Shown piece by piece: positions 22,514-34,193 of a stretch of 64,000 bases of DNA. Source of the DNA: Zantedeschia hybrid cultivar (Eukaryota > Streptophyta > Magnoliopsida > Alismatales > Araceae); NCBI GenBank assembly GCA_030544215.1, contig JARZZO010000010.1, positions 55,221,564 through 55,285,563 of the forward strand, written 5' to 3'. How positions within the stretch are numbered: the stretch's first letter is position 1; each line of letters opens with the position of its first letter. The translations under genes and the position numbers were made by a program. The notes under the pieces were generated by a model. That model was not told the origin of the DNA. It was given only the letters and a program-made list of their open reading frames with translations, and ran no database searches.

Positions 22514-25500
22514 CTAAGAGTAGTATTTCTTCAGATGTAAGCCATTCCAGGGATGATTTAGCTCTTCTCCTTCTGCATTAACAAGACGATAAGCATTACT
22601 AAGAAAAGCGTGCGATACAACATAAGGTCCTTCCCAGTTGGGTTGGACCTTAGAACGCGGACCACCAGGTCTTACAAAAATTCTTTTAACAACCATTTCA
22701 CCGACTTTTAACTTACGTTCAATGACTTTCTTTTGATAAAAACGTGCTAGTCTATTTTGATAAACTTTTGCATGATTAGCAGCTGACCATCTTTTCTCGT
22801 CTAAAAGTTCCAATTGAGCAAGGAGTGCCGAACGATGTTCATCAATGGAAAATTCCTTATTCAATTGTACTCTTAATGACGGTATGAGGATCTCATATGG
22901 AACTACCGCCTCCATTCCAAATGTTAAGGAATAAGGAGTTTGCCCAGTAGGTGTGCGGATTGAAGTTCGGTAGGCCCATAGAGCCTCAACCAATTTTTCT
23001 GGCCAATCTGCGAATTTGTTAGATTTGCACGTCTTTTTTATCATTTTTATCAAAGTCTTATTTGTTGCCTCTGCTTGGCCATTGCCTTGCGGATAATAAG
23101 GAGATGAATGATGCAATGCAATTTTATACCTGTTACAGAGGTCCTTCAATTCCTGTGACACGAACTGTGGTCCGTTGTCGGTGACGATGGTGCTTGGAAT
23201 TCCAAATCGGGTGATGATGTTCTTCACGATGAACTTGCAGACGGTTGATGCTTTGATCTCCACGTACGCTTCAGCTTCTGCCCACTTGGTGAAGTATTCC
23301 GTTGCCGTGAGAATGAAAGATTTTTGCTTGATGCCGGAATCTGGATTACCAAGGGGTCCAATGATGTCGAAAGCCCACATGGAGAAAGGCCATGGGGAAG
23401 AAACAGGATGGAGTGAAGATGCAGGAGAATGAATTTTGTCGGCGTGAAGTTGACACTTAGCACACCTACGAACATATCCTACACAGTCTTCTTCCATGGT
23501 TGGCCAATAAAATCCTTGTCTAAGGATCTTCTTTGCCAGCATCTGTCCATTGACATGGCCACCACAAACTCCACTATGAGCTCCTTCCATAACCTTCCAA
23601 AGCTCATCTTCGTCTAGACATCTCAGAAGAACTCCATTAAAACCTCTCTTATACAGTGCTCCCCCAACTAGGGTATATCGTTGAGCAATTCTCCTGATAG
23701 CTCTCTTCTCCTCAGTTGTAGCCTCCTCAGGATACGATTGATCTTCACAATATTTTACAATTTCATAATACCATGGCTTCTGTTCATCATCCATCTCTTC
23801 TAACAGTTCCATCAACATGATTTCTCTTTTCTCAATGATATCTCCGTCTCTGACTTTCTTCAGCAATTTCTCCTTAGTTCTAAGGAATGAAGGGTCTTTC
23901 ACAGCGGGTGAAAGACGCCTATGAACTATGATTGATTCAGATTGTTTGCTGATTGGAAAATCAAGAGAAGATGCAAGTGAAGCTAGAGCGTCAGCTAAGA
24001 TGTTTTGATTCCTAGGGACATGGACAAAGATCAATTTCGTGAAAAGCTTTGAGTAAGCAGAAGTAAGTTCTTGATAAGGCTTGAGCTTGGGATCAAGAGT
24101 TCGATACTTGGTCAGCACTTGGCGAAGAATCAGTTGGCTATCACCTACAATCCTGAGTTTGGTGGCACCATGGCAATGAGCAGCCTCGAGGCCAGCAAGG
24201 AGTGCCTCGTATTCAGCTATATTGTTAGTGACTGGAAAATCAAGCTGAAAGGCTTGTGGAATGGTGACACCTTCAGGTGATAACAGAACAATACCGATCC
24301 CTTTTTCATGAGAATTCAGAGCTCCGTCAAAATGCAGAGTCCACATATCATCTCTGATTTGATTTACGGACATCAATTCCTCATCCGGAAACTCTGATCG
24401 CACTGGATCAAATCTAGGAAGGGGATGATGAGCGAGATGTTCTGCTATGGCATAGCCCATGATCGCTTTCTGCTGAATATAAATGATATCGAATTGAGAT
24501 AGAAAGCTTTGCCATCGCGCTAACCTATCAGTAAGAACAGATTTCTCCTGAAGGAATTTGATCGGATTCATCCTAGCGATGAGATGGACTTCATGGGCCA
24601 GAAAATAATGCTTTAATTTCTGCACAACCCAGACCAATGCTGCACATGTTTTCTCCATCGCCGTATATCTCTGTTCAGCAGGGTTAAGAAGTTTAGAGAG
24701 ATAATAGGCTGCCCTCTCTTTTCCTTCTTCATCCTCTTGTGCTAGGACAGCCCCCACTGCATCATCCAGGACTGAAATGTAAAGTATCAATGGTTTGCCT
24801 GCAGATGGTGGTCTCAAAACAGGAGGACTTGCTAAATAGTTCTTTAATCCATCGAATGCCTCTTGACACTTATCGTCCCAATCAAATTTGACTCCCGGCT
24901 TGGTAAGCTCGTAAAACGGCTTACACTTTTGTGAGTGCTGGGAGACAAAACGGCGAATAAATTGTAACCTCCCGATTAATCCTCTCAACTCCTTCAAGTT
25001 TTTGGGAGGTGGCATTTCTCTGATAGCCTTCGCCTTGTTGGGATCGATCTCAATTCCCCGTTTGCTGACAATAAATCCAAGCAATTTTCCTGAAGATACC
25101 CCGAATACACATTTCTTGAGGTTCATCTTTAACTGATATTCTCGCGATCTCTCTAATACCCTTGCCTAAACTTTGGCGTGCTCATTCTTTGTTTTAGATT
25201 TAACCAATAAATCATCCACGTACACTTCCAAATCTATGTGCATCATGTCATGAAATATTGCCATCATAGCCCTTTGATAAGTGGCTCCAGCATTCTTTAA
25301 TCCAAATGGCATGACAACATAACAGTATGTTCCCCAAGGTGTAGTGAATGACGTTTTCTCTTGATCCTCTTCTGCCAGCTTAATCTGATTATATCCTGAA
25401 AATCCATCCATAAACGATAAAGTTTCATAGCCAGCAGTATTATCAATGAGTACATCAATATGAGGCAATGGAAAATCATCTTTAGGACACGCCCGGTTCA

Positions 25501-26362
25501 AATCGCGGAAGTCAATGCAAATTCTGACCTTCCCGTCCTTCTTCATAACCGGGACTATGTTGGCCACCCATTGTGGATAAAGGACAACTCTAATAAATTT
25601 GGCTTTATGTAATTTATCGACTTCTTCCTTCATCTTTAGAGCCATTTGTGGGTGGAATCGCCTTAATTTTTGCTTGACCGGGCTAGCTCCATCCTTTAAC
25701 GTCAACCTGTGTTCAACTAAAGATGAGTCTAACCCTGGCATATCTTCATAACTCCAGGCGAAAGTGTCCTTATAGTCCTTAAGTACTTGTACCATTGCCT
25801 TCTCATCCTCTGTAGAAAGATTTTTGCTGACGAGGACAACCTTAGGTTCGTCTTCAGTCCCTAAATTGATTTCTTTGGTGGGCTCTTCTACGGCAGCCGA
25901 GGGTTCATCGAATCTCTTCATTCTACTGGCATATGCCTCAGCTGCGTCCTCGTCATCTTCCTCATCTTCAACAATGGGGTCCTTTTCATGCACTAATTCA
26001 TATACCCCATACCCATCATTGACTGACTCATCATTCATACAGTCTTCTGGCATCTGAATTGGATTTTCTAAAAACTGAGGGATCAAAGAACAAGAAAAGC
26101 ATTTATCAGCTAAGTCCTGGAGGTATCTATCTGGAATTCGCCTACCCTTAGGCTTCCTAGACTTCCTAACCTGACTAATCTGACTAAAACTAGACTGCCT
26201 AACTTCACTAAACTCCCTATCATAACCTAATGAAGATGAAGCAAGATAGGAATCCTGGGGTACAAGCGGAAATATAACAGAATCCTCCCGAGGGGAGGGG
26301 CAGAGTAAATCTAAGAGAGAATCTTGACAGAAGGACCCGCGCGACGGGGTGCAATCGGACAA
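22514..26362 (-). pseudogene. Tat pol: reverse transcriptase, two RNase H domains, integrase; amber codon in RT
   Basis: The open frame from 26362 to 25166 carries the RT: WVANIVPVMKKDGKVRICIDF, FRDLNRACPKDDFPLPHIDV, VMPFGLKNAGATYQRAM and YVDD about 18 residues before the break. A single in-frame TAG at 25168-25166 interrupts the thumb side. The same frame resumes at once and runs to 22514: first RNase H (LILYISVLDDAVGAVL), a second archaeal-type RNase H (LHFDGALNSHEKGIGIVLLS, NNIAEYEALLAG), then integrase with its HHCC finger (HSGVCGGHV...CAKCQ) and D-D-E residues (WAFDIIG, TDNGPQF, GQAEATNK). Two RNase H domains identify the Tat lineage. Apart from this codon the 1.3-kaa reading frame looks healthy, so the inactivation is young. 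The entry frame upstream of 26362 is discussed under the linker. Confidence 0.85.
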
Positions 26363-27129
26363 GTAAGATGTTTCCTCGATAAGGATTTGAGAAGAGTTTG
26401 TTGTAAAATTGGCATTTTTTTTTGGATATCAGAGGAATTATACATGAAGCAGGAGTGAATACAAATAGAAGGAGAATCAGATGGAGGAAGTGGCACCAAG
26501 GCCAGAGGATTAGGGGGATCATATAGTAATATGTCCCATATCAAATTATACATCCTCTCTAGATCGAGAGGAGGTTGTGGAATAAGGTCCCGAGGGGACA
26601 GAGTAATCATAATGGGCGGAGCCCGTGGGATATCTTCAATAATGACCCGCGACCAAGTCGGGGTCAAGAGCAGTGTACGAAATAGAGTATGGAGCATGAA
26701 GACATGTGAAGGATATGTCCCCCTCCAGAGCAGATCTGTAGTGTAACCAGCTTCATAGGGGTCATCTGGCTCCCCTTCATCGGTCTCTTCAGACAGCAAT
26801 ATCCGCTTGTCAAATATGGCACCAGGGCTTTCAATCAGCTCATCAATCTGCGGCGGCCACTTAGGTTCTGCAGGATCTAGGAACAATCTGTTCAGTGCAA
26901 TATAAAGGTCTCTCAGATCGAACCACCTGTACCATTCGCATTCAGGATCATGAAATTTTCTCCTTTTCATAGGCCGCAGAGCCTCCAAGGATTGGTACGT
27001 AAGTAGTTCTGAGCAATGTCTGGCCAAGTCCCTCCCATATATGTCATGGAAGTCAAAACAGGAAGTAATGACTATCGTGTTGTCGTAGCTAAGTATGGCC
27101 CCTTCACAAAGTGTGTATACAGGGTCCAT
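26311..27129 (-). pseudogene. Linker reading frame between protease and RT, displaced by frame changes
   Basis: This frame (272 residues, e.g. LARHCSELLTYQSLEALRPM) lies in a different frame from the protease ORF upstream and the RT ORF downstream, each time one base back. The step into RT can be placed at an A9 tract (minus strand, about 26420-26412): one extra A, or a -1 slip on A AAA AAA, would join the two frames. I cannot name a domain here. It is most likely the natural spacer of a once continuous gag-pol polyprotein. Confidence 0.55.
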
Positions 27130-30041
27130 GTTAAGGGATCTCGGCCTTCTTTGGGTGGTGTAGACATTGTCCCCCAGATTTTCGGACCTTCTTCGATCCC
27201 TGCTTGCTGAACCAGATCTTGCTTCAGTCTTCTTGGCCTATAGCCCAGACCACTTCCAGGTGCTGCTCGATGATTTTTAACAGGAGTGGTCCTGCCTTGC
27301 AATTGTGTGCCCAGACCTCTTCCAGGCTCGTAGCCGTTCTTCATCATAATTCTCCATCCTGGGGTACTCATGCACTTCCCCCTTTTTATGGCATCTAACA
27401 GGTATGGAGAAATAGTGGCGGCTTTTAGAGGATCAGCCACTGGACGGTAGACCTGTAATACCGACAGAAAAGGTTGTCGGCCAGGTAAAGCAGCAGATTT
27501 AATATTCAAGGTATGAGCAGCAGCAAGGATCGGCATGCTCGTCACTTTAATAATTCGTCCTTTGAAAGGGAATTTGAGGCATTGGTGATTCGTAGAGGGA
27601 ATCGCCTCAAGAGTTTTGATATAAGGACGACCCAAAATGGCGTTTATAGAAGGGTCGATTTCTAGGATGTGAAATTCGACCTCTGCATGACTTACAGGGC
27701 CCAGCTCCACCTTCAAATAGACCATTCCCAGAGGGAAACGGGTAGAGTTGTCATATGCCCTCACTAAGATGGGGTTGGGCAGCCATTTTTCTTTGGGCAC
27801 ACCGCATAGCTCCAGGGTCTTCGGAGGTAAAACATTGATCGAAGCCCCTGTATCTACCAGGCATGCATCCACGGCCTTCTTACAGATGTTGACCGTGATG
27901 CTCAAAGCCATGCTTCTGGCTGTCGGCGGTGCTAGTTCCGATGTGTGAAATGTAATGGAGGGCTGATCCCCCTGAGGAACTAGTAGTGCTGCAATTTTTT
28001 CTACCGGCACGTCCTCATTGACCATCACCTTCTGTAGATATTCCATTAAGGCTTCTTGGTGAATCTTGGACCTTTTGATCAATTCAAGTATGGTGATTCG
28101 TGCCGGTGTCCGATCCAGATGTTTCAACAAGTCATATTGAGTGCCTGGTGCACTCTCTTCATTATGGGCTTCCTCAGTCGGCTGTGATGGGCCGTCTCTA
28201 ACTGTGGACTGAGGAAAGACTTTGTTGAAAATCCTTCCACTCCGGAGCGCGTGTTCCTCAACCGTGGAGGATCCGGGTGACACCTTAAGTACCGCAGGGT
28301 TGGATGGTGCGGATGACGTAGAGGGTTGGTATGTAGGTGATGGCGTAGGGCTAGGTGGTGATGGCGCGGTGCGGATTAAAGGCCTAGAGGGTTGGATGAT
28401 GGATGGGTAAGTGGTCGGCGAAGTGGGGAATGGTACGCGTAATAGCGGTCTGGATGGTAAGGGGATATCTGGGTAGGTGGTAGTGGTAGCGGGTGAAGTA
28501 GGAAATGGTACGCGTAGTAATGGCCTGGATGGTAGGAGGGGCGCGTGATTGGTTTGCGGGGGGTTATATGGTGGAGGCGTAGGAGTGCGGGGCGTGATGG
28601 GCTTGAGGAAGGTGGGTAGTGGTAATGGGTTATTGGGTGCGGGCGAATGATATGTGGGTGTCGGTAGAGGGGTGATGGTAATGGGTTGCGGCCTAGGTAT
28701 GTGGATGGTGCGGCGTGGTGGTCGCTCTGCGGTACTTGGAACGTGACCCGTTGAACAAAGAGAGGAAGAGTCCTCTATTCTCCACTGTTGCCCACGACCA
28801 GCCTCAGACTGGCTGTTCGTCAAAATGGGAGCAACTTGGTTTTGGTTCTGGTGCTCCGGGAGTGGATTCTGCACTATGCCCATGTTGGGTGGTGCTGCTG
28901 CTTGCTGCTGCTGTGGTCTTCTCGCCTTCAGGGCTGATATGTACTTTTTCATCTCCTCCCAGTCTATGCTGCCCTGCTCATTAAGATCATGAATATAATC
29001 TCTGAATTGGAAGCAGGTGTCGATGGTATGCCCAGGTTGCCTATGGAAGTAGCAATACCTGGACGTGTCGGCATTTTGAGGCCAGACGGCCTTTTCCCTT
29101 GGCAAAACTAAGGCATTAGCTGCCATTAGAGCACTGAAGATATCTGCCAAGGATTCTGGGAGGGCCGGGTATTCTGCCCTTTTCGGGCCTAGATGTCTTC
29201 TCTGCTAGTTGTAGTCAGCAGGAGGAGGGACATTATGGTATGCCGGCGGTGCGCGCGGCTGGTACTGTAGCTGTTGCTGTTGCTGATATTGCTGCTGTTG
29301 GGGCTGCTGGTACTGCTGTTGCCGTTGCGGCTGTTGTAGCTGTTGCTGTTGCTGGTTCTGATTCGGCTGATGGGGCCGCTGATACTGTTGCTGATAATGG
29401 GGGTTCTGCTGCTGCCTATACCCTTGTTGGTTCGGCTGCGGTGGCCTCTGGTACTGCTGCTGGTTCCTCACGAACTGGGGCGAGTTATTATTCATGGTAC
29501 TGACTTGCTCGTGAGAGAGCGTGCCCTCAGTAGTCGGACCTGTGCTGGGAGAGTTTGGCACTGCAGGCTTCCGAGGTGGAGGCCTGCTAGGTCTGTGAGG
29601 ATCAAAGACGCTAGAGAACGTAGCGTCCTTGAAGGCATTCTGGCAGTACCGTGCTCTTTCATAGAGCTCTGCCATGTTGGTCATATTGTTCAAGGAGAGG
29701 ACTAGCTTGAACTGGGGCGTGGCGTTGGAAATTAACATCTTCACTTGCTCGGACTCGGACAAGTGATCTTTCACCTTTTCAGCCAGGCCCCGCCACCTGT
29801 CAGCAAAACTGACAAACTCCTCATCATGTTTCATCTTTTCTGCAATGAGGTCAGTAATGGACAAGGAGGGCGCAACTCTGTCCTGGTATCGTTGGATAAA
29901 TTTGCGTGAAACGATACCGTAATCCTCTACTTCGGAGGGTTCCAGAGAAAAGAACCACTCGAGGGCTGGTCCCTCTAGAGATCTCCTGAACAAAAAGGCC
30001 AACGACCTCTTGTCGTTCTGCCAGAAAGATGATTCGTACAT
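27072..30041 (-). pseudogene. Tat gag and protease, 5'-truncated, with an amber codon
   Basis: The frame starting at 30041 opens in the middle of the Retrotrans_gag domain (SLEGPALEWFFSLEPSEVED, FVSFADRWRGLAEKV). The N-terminal part of gag normally present is missing. A Gln/Pro-rich tail ends at a TAG (29207-29205), after which the same frame continues from 29204 to 27072. That part carries a CxxxH-type knuckle (CYFHRQPGHTIDTC), a long Pro/Ser-rich linker, an aspartic protease (LVDTGASINVLPP, about residue 432 from 29150; AILGRPYI) and a G-patch-like motif (GYEPGRGLGTQLQG). The TAG context is UAG CAG, so readthrough is conceivable, but a nonsense mutation is simpler. The frame ends at 27072, with pol continuing in other frames. 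Confidence 0.8.
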
Positions 30042-30044
30042 AAA

Positions 30045-30063
30045 CTCCTACAGACGGTGCCAA
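30045..30063 (-). other. Primer-binding site
   Basis: Directly after the LTR end (plus four bases CGAT) the minus strand reads TTGGCACCGTCTGTAGGAG. This resembles the GGCGCCGTCTGTGGGAA-type primer sites of plant Ty3/gypsy elements. The truncated gag frame starts only a few bases downstream, with none of the usual leader. Confidence 0.6.
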
Positions 30064-30066
30064 TCG

Positions 30067-31110
30067 TGTAGCGATCAAAAACTGGTCGGATCACGATAAC
30101 TGTCTGACCACATATCCTGCTACTCAATAGAATTTGTTGTTGTGTGGAAACGCCCAGGGTGAGTCTGCAAGAGGGAGGACAGAAGTCAGAGGGGCCCCCT
30201 AGTCTGTTAGGAAGTAAAACCCTCCAATGCCTAAGTTAAGTGCTAGAAGATGACATCTTGCTGGGGGTTTTTTGGCTCAGAATTGCATACCTTGGATCGA
30301 AAAAGATCCTGAGGTTATATAGTCCCTCCCCCCCGAGGCGTCCGGGGGACGGTTTCCTAACAAGGGGCCATTAGCCTACGATCAGCTCCCCTTGATTAGG
30401 GAGATCGTCGGATAATGGGAAAGGAGAGATCTGCTAGCGATTGTGGGGCAGATCATGCAGACTTGCCATAAGTGGGCGGTTGTGCCATTAGCCCGAAGGA
30501 TCCGGCTGATGGCGGAGAGGCGCTACGGGTCGCACCCTCCCCCCCCCGGGGGGGGGGGGGGGGGGGGGGGTATCTTTGATGGAGAGGCCTCTCGACACCG
30601 GGTCCCTAGTTTATGCTTGGCTAGGTTGCCAATAACAAAGGATTGAGGGTGGTGAGCATGCTCCCGAGTCTAGGGGGGGGATTAACCGAGATTCTGAGAG
30701 GTCTCGGAGCTGCCACTGGATGCGCGATCAGGAGATCTAACGATCTGGACTTCGTGGCTTCGAACTCCTGCCTCCGCATATCGGTCGAGATACCGAGTTT
30801 CACGTTTTCCCCTTGCACCAACTTCAGTAGGTCATAGGCCTTTGGACCCGTGGGCTAAGTGGGGCTGGTTGGACCGGACCCAATCTCCCCTCGTCACTAG
30901 CCCCCTCCTTCTTAAGGAGTCAAGGTCTTAGTGTTTAGGACTTAGTAAAGGATCTTGGCCTTCTCGCCAAGTAGATAGCGGGAAGGAAGTTGAGCCTTTC
31001 CAAGAGTCCAAGCCTCTCAAGAAGTCGGGACAAATCTCCCCGAGAGCCTACCTCCTCTCGAAAAGCCTCGATGAACCTCCTTGGGACCTTGGTCCTCTTA
31101 GGAAGCTACA
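30067..31110 (-). repeat. LTR at the 5' end of the gag-pol element (not homologous to the 3' LTR)
   Basis: It starts TGTAGC and ends GCTACA (6-bp inverted termini), 1044 bp. It abuts the primer-binding site, and has a minus-strand TATA-like box (CTATATAA, about 30321-30314). Apart from the TGTAG/CTACA ends I find no similarity to 13649-14975. It contains a run of nine C followed by 23 G at 30539-30570. Confidence 0.6.
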
Positions 31111-32156
31111 TCTTTTGCTTGAAACTTGGTGGGGCCACCTCTTGGGCCCCACAGTCCTAACCTGTCCTACCAAGTGCTTGCAACGGGATCACGCGACCAT
31201 TACACGTGATGCTTTTAAAGTGGGTTGCGGACTTCTTGGACTGCCCTCAGTTGGGCCAAAACCATATCAACCATCTTCGGTGCTCATTGCGCCACATAAC
31301 AAATGGATATTCAACAATATTTTAGGCGAAATTTAAAAAAGTAAATATATTAATTGTGCGATTCAAAGAGCTAGACAACCATTTGAATGGAAATATTCAT
31401 GTCAATAAAAGTTTTTGCGGATCCTAAAATAGTCTCCTGCTAATTGCTATTAACTGTCCAATTTAGGAAGGAGAGTGTCCTGTGTTCTCCATCATAGAGA
31501 GAGGGGAAGAGAGAGATATCAATAATACACAATATTAAAAGGGTTGGGTGAATCACTTTTGAATCCTTGACCAAAAAAAGATATTTTTGAATAACTCTTA
31601 TTACAGACTGCAAAAGAATATTAGTAAAACATCAGTAAAGTGTAGCAAGAGGATTGTGGTTTAAAGTTTGATTTAACTCTAACTTCTTTTAGGTGCTCAG
31701 GTGAGGTGAAGTGCAAAAGATATTATAATTTTCTCTAAGAAGCGCGGCATGTTATGTATATGCGAGCCTTTATTTAATATGCTTTGAAGTGATAGGCTTG
31801 GTGGCGAGTATGCGATCACCAATAGGAAGTGAAATGTGTGAATTTGATTTCGAAGAATTCTATTGCTCTCTTTTTCTCCATTAGTGGGCAACTTTGTGAA
31901 AGTCCTAATGTGGAACTAAGTAGAAAGTACATAGGCATGCCCTTTTGTTAGTCCCCATCAGAACTTTAAAATTTAAATAAGTAGACTAGGTATATGCTCA
32001 AATTTGACTCATTCAAAAATTTGTACTTAAAAGCTCATTTAAACTTAAACTTACCTAACTTAATAAACAAGCCAAGTGAGCTCGATTGAGTTAGTGCATC
32101 CCTAGTGATCTTGAAAACAGGATCGTCATCAGTGCTTAGAGATTCGCAAGAGCTGG
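31111..32156. other. Unassigned spacer between the Tat element and CYP78A unit 2
   Basis: No gene is recognised. It shows no similarity to the part of unit 1 that should follow the Tat insertion (compare 38410 onward), so the distal part of unit 1 has been lost or moved. Its last 20 or so bases (AGATTCGCAAGAGCTGG) resemble unit 1 near 6580-6597. Confidence 0.6.
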
Positions 32157-32753
32157 AAAACCATCATTTGAAAGGAAAATTATTTATGTCAAGTAGAGCA
32201 TCGTGCACATCCTCAAGTCTCCAATTGGCTGTTAGAAAGCATATTAGGAAATATATCAAAAACATTTATGTCAAGTAGAGCTGGATATCAAAAACATTTA
32301 CTGATCATCAGTGCTTAGTGATCAGTAAGCAGCTGGATATCCGGTATATCAGGCGACATATATCTCTAGAAAGTCTGGAAAACCATCATTTGGAATTTTA
32401 TGGTGAGTAAATGACAAATGCAAATTTGAATGACAAATGTAAATTTTGAAATTTGTGTCAAATGATGGAGTCACAAAATCATTTTCCAAAAAATTAATGC
32501 TATTATTACAGCTGTCCGATCAACTGCATGCCCCCCATGAGGCTGCACTGCTCTTGCCAGCAAATGTTTCTCACTAATAAATTATCCTTTTCAAGAAGGG
32601 TTCTAAGTTGTCAGCAGAAAACCGTAGGACATCTCAATTCTTATTTAAACGCCCTAGTCCCCACTCTTCCTGCTCACTCCGCTATTGGCCTCTTCGCCTT
32701 CCCTATCCCCGGGTAGCACTCCTTCCCACTGTGCTTCCGAAGAACAACCAGGC
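32157..32753 (+). promoter_or_regulatory. Upstream region of CYP78A copy 2
   Basis: It has a single core promoter with TTATTTAAAC at about 32641-32650, about 105 bp before the ATG. Compared with copy 1 the long duplicated block is absent. The junction is ATCATTTGGAATTTTATGGTG. Confidence 0.65.
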
Positions 32754-34193
32754 ATGTCTTCAGACGTGGTGGACTCCGCTTTCGTCTACTTCCTATCCCA
32801 CTGCAACACCTCCGCTGTCCCTACCCTACTGGCCGTCATCCTCCTCGCCCTCTCTGCCATCTGGTTCTCCCCTGGAGGCCTCGCATGGGCTCTGTCCCGC
32901 GCTGCTCGCCGAACCTCCAACGCCATTCCGGGGCCACCGGGCTTCATCCGTGTGCTATCCAAGCCGCTAGCCCACCGTACACTTGCGGAGCTCGCCCGCG
33001 CTCACCGAGCCGTTCGCCTCATGGCCTTCTCGGTGGGTGCTACGCGTTTTGTGGTGTCGAGCGACCCCGAAACAGCCAAGGAGATCCTGAACAACTCGGC
33101 CTTCGCCGACCGCCCCATCAAGGAGTCCGCCTACGAGCTCCTGTTCAACCGAGCCATGGGGTTCGCCCCCTTCGGTGAGTACTGGCGCAACCTGAGGCGC
33201 ATCGCCGCCACCCACATGTTCAGCCCCAAGAGCGTGGCAGCCTCCGGAGAGTACCGGAAGACTGTCGGGGACAGGATGGTGGCGGAGATCGCCGCTCAGA
33301 TGGGGAGCAGTGGGGCAGTCGAGGTGAAGAGTGTGCTGCACTTCGGTTCTCTGAGCAGCATGATGATGAGCGTCTTCGGGAGGGAGTTCGACTTCAGGAA
33401 GGGCGGGGATGGCTTAGAGTTGGAAAAGCTGGTGGGTGAAGGGTATGAGCTTCTTGGGATGTTCAACTGGAGCGACCACCTGCCCGTGCTGGGCTGGCTG
33501 GACTTGCAGGGGGTGAGGAAGAGGTGCAAGGCTCTGGTGGGCAAAGTGAACGTGTTCGTCGGGAAGATCATAGATGAGCACAAGAGGAAGAGGATAGAGG
33601 GTGTTGAAGACATTCCCGATTTCGTGGACGTGCTTCTCGACTTGGAGGAGAACAAGCTCTCTGATTCTGACATGATTGCTGTGCTATGGGTACGTATATA
33701 TATAGTTAAGTATGCATATATATACATGTTGGAAAATCTACCCCTGCTGATTAGTAGGCACCATATATATATAACTTCATGCATGCATGATCGAGAATAG
33801 ATATAATGGGTGCATATATACTCGGTTGACTTCCCCAGGAGATGATCTTTAGAGGAACGGACACAGTTGCCATCCTCTTGGAGTGGATTCTTGCAAGAAT
33901 GGTGCTGCACCCGGACATCCAGTCCAAGGCCCAACGAGTTCAAGCCCGAGCGGTTCATGGAGGAGGAATTCAGTGTTCTTGGCTCTGACCTAAGGTTGGC
34001 GCCCTTTGGGTCAGGGAGGAGGGTCTGCCCTGGCAAGACCTTAGGTTTGGCTGCTGTCCACCTCTGGCTGGCTCAACTGCTCCACAACTTCAAATGGGTG
34101 CCGTCCCAGGGCGGGGTGGACCTGTCTGAGTGTCTCAAGATGTCCATGGAGATGAAGAACCCCCTGCTCTGTCGTGCCGTCCCAAGAGCCTGA
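32754..34193 (+). pseudogene. CYP78A cytochrome P450, copy 2, 245-bp deletion in exon 2
   Basis: Exon 1 is 32754-33689, the intron 33690-33838 and exon 2 33839-34193. Relative to copy 3, 245 bp are missing after CCAAGGCCCA (near 33933). The lost segment in copy 3 lies between two GCCCA pentamers (50567-50571 and 50812-50816), so the deletion fits microhomology-mediated repair. It removes the K-helix EALR, and the shift of two bases ends the frame about 17 residues later. The PERF and haem-loop codons remain in the DNA but in another frame. A Gly-to-Asp change (GVEDIP against GVEGIP) is also seen in exon 1. Confidence 0.92.

Larger units (their letters stand above)
13649..31110 (-). mobile_element. 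Tat-lineage Ty3/gypsy LTR retrotransposon with antisense genes; mosaic ends
   Basis: Read on the minus strand, the order is LTR (31110-30067), primer-binding site, gag and protease (30041-27072), a linker frame, then RT, RNase H, a second RNase H and integrase (26362-22514). Next come two genes in the opposite orientation (21167-18338 and 17698-16307), then the 3' LTR (14975-13649). The second, archaeal-type RNase H and the antisense extra genes between pol and the 3' LTR are known hallmarks of the Tat lineage. Gag-pol carries several lesions. The outer LTRs belong to different sequences, so the structure is a recombinant or a nest of two elements. No matching target duplication was found: CGGGC lies left of 13649 and TCTTT right of 31110. 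Confidence 0.75.
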
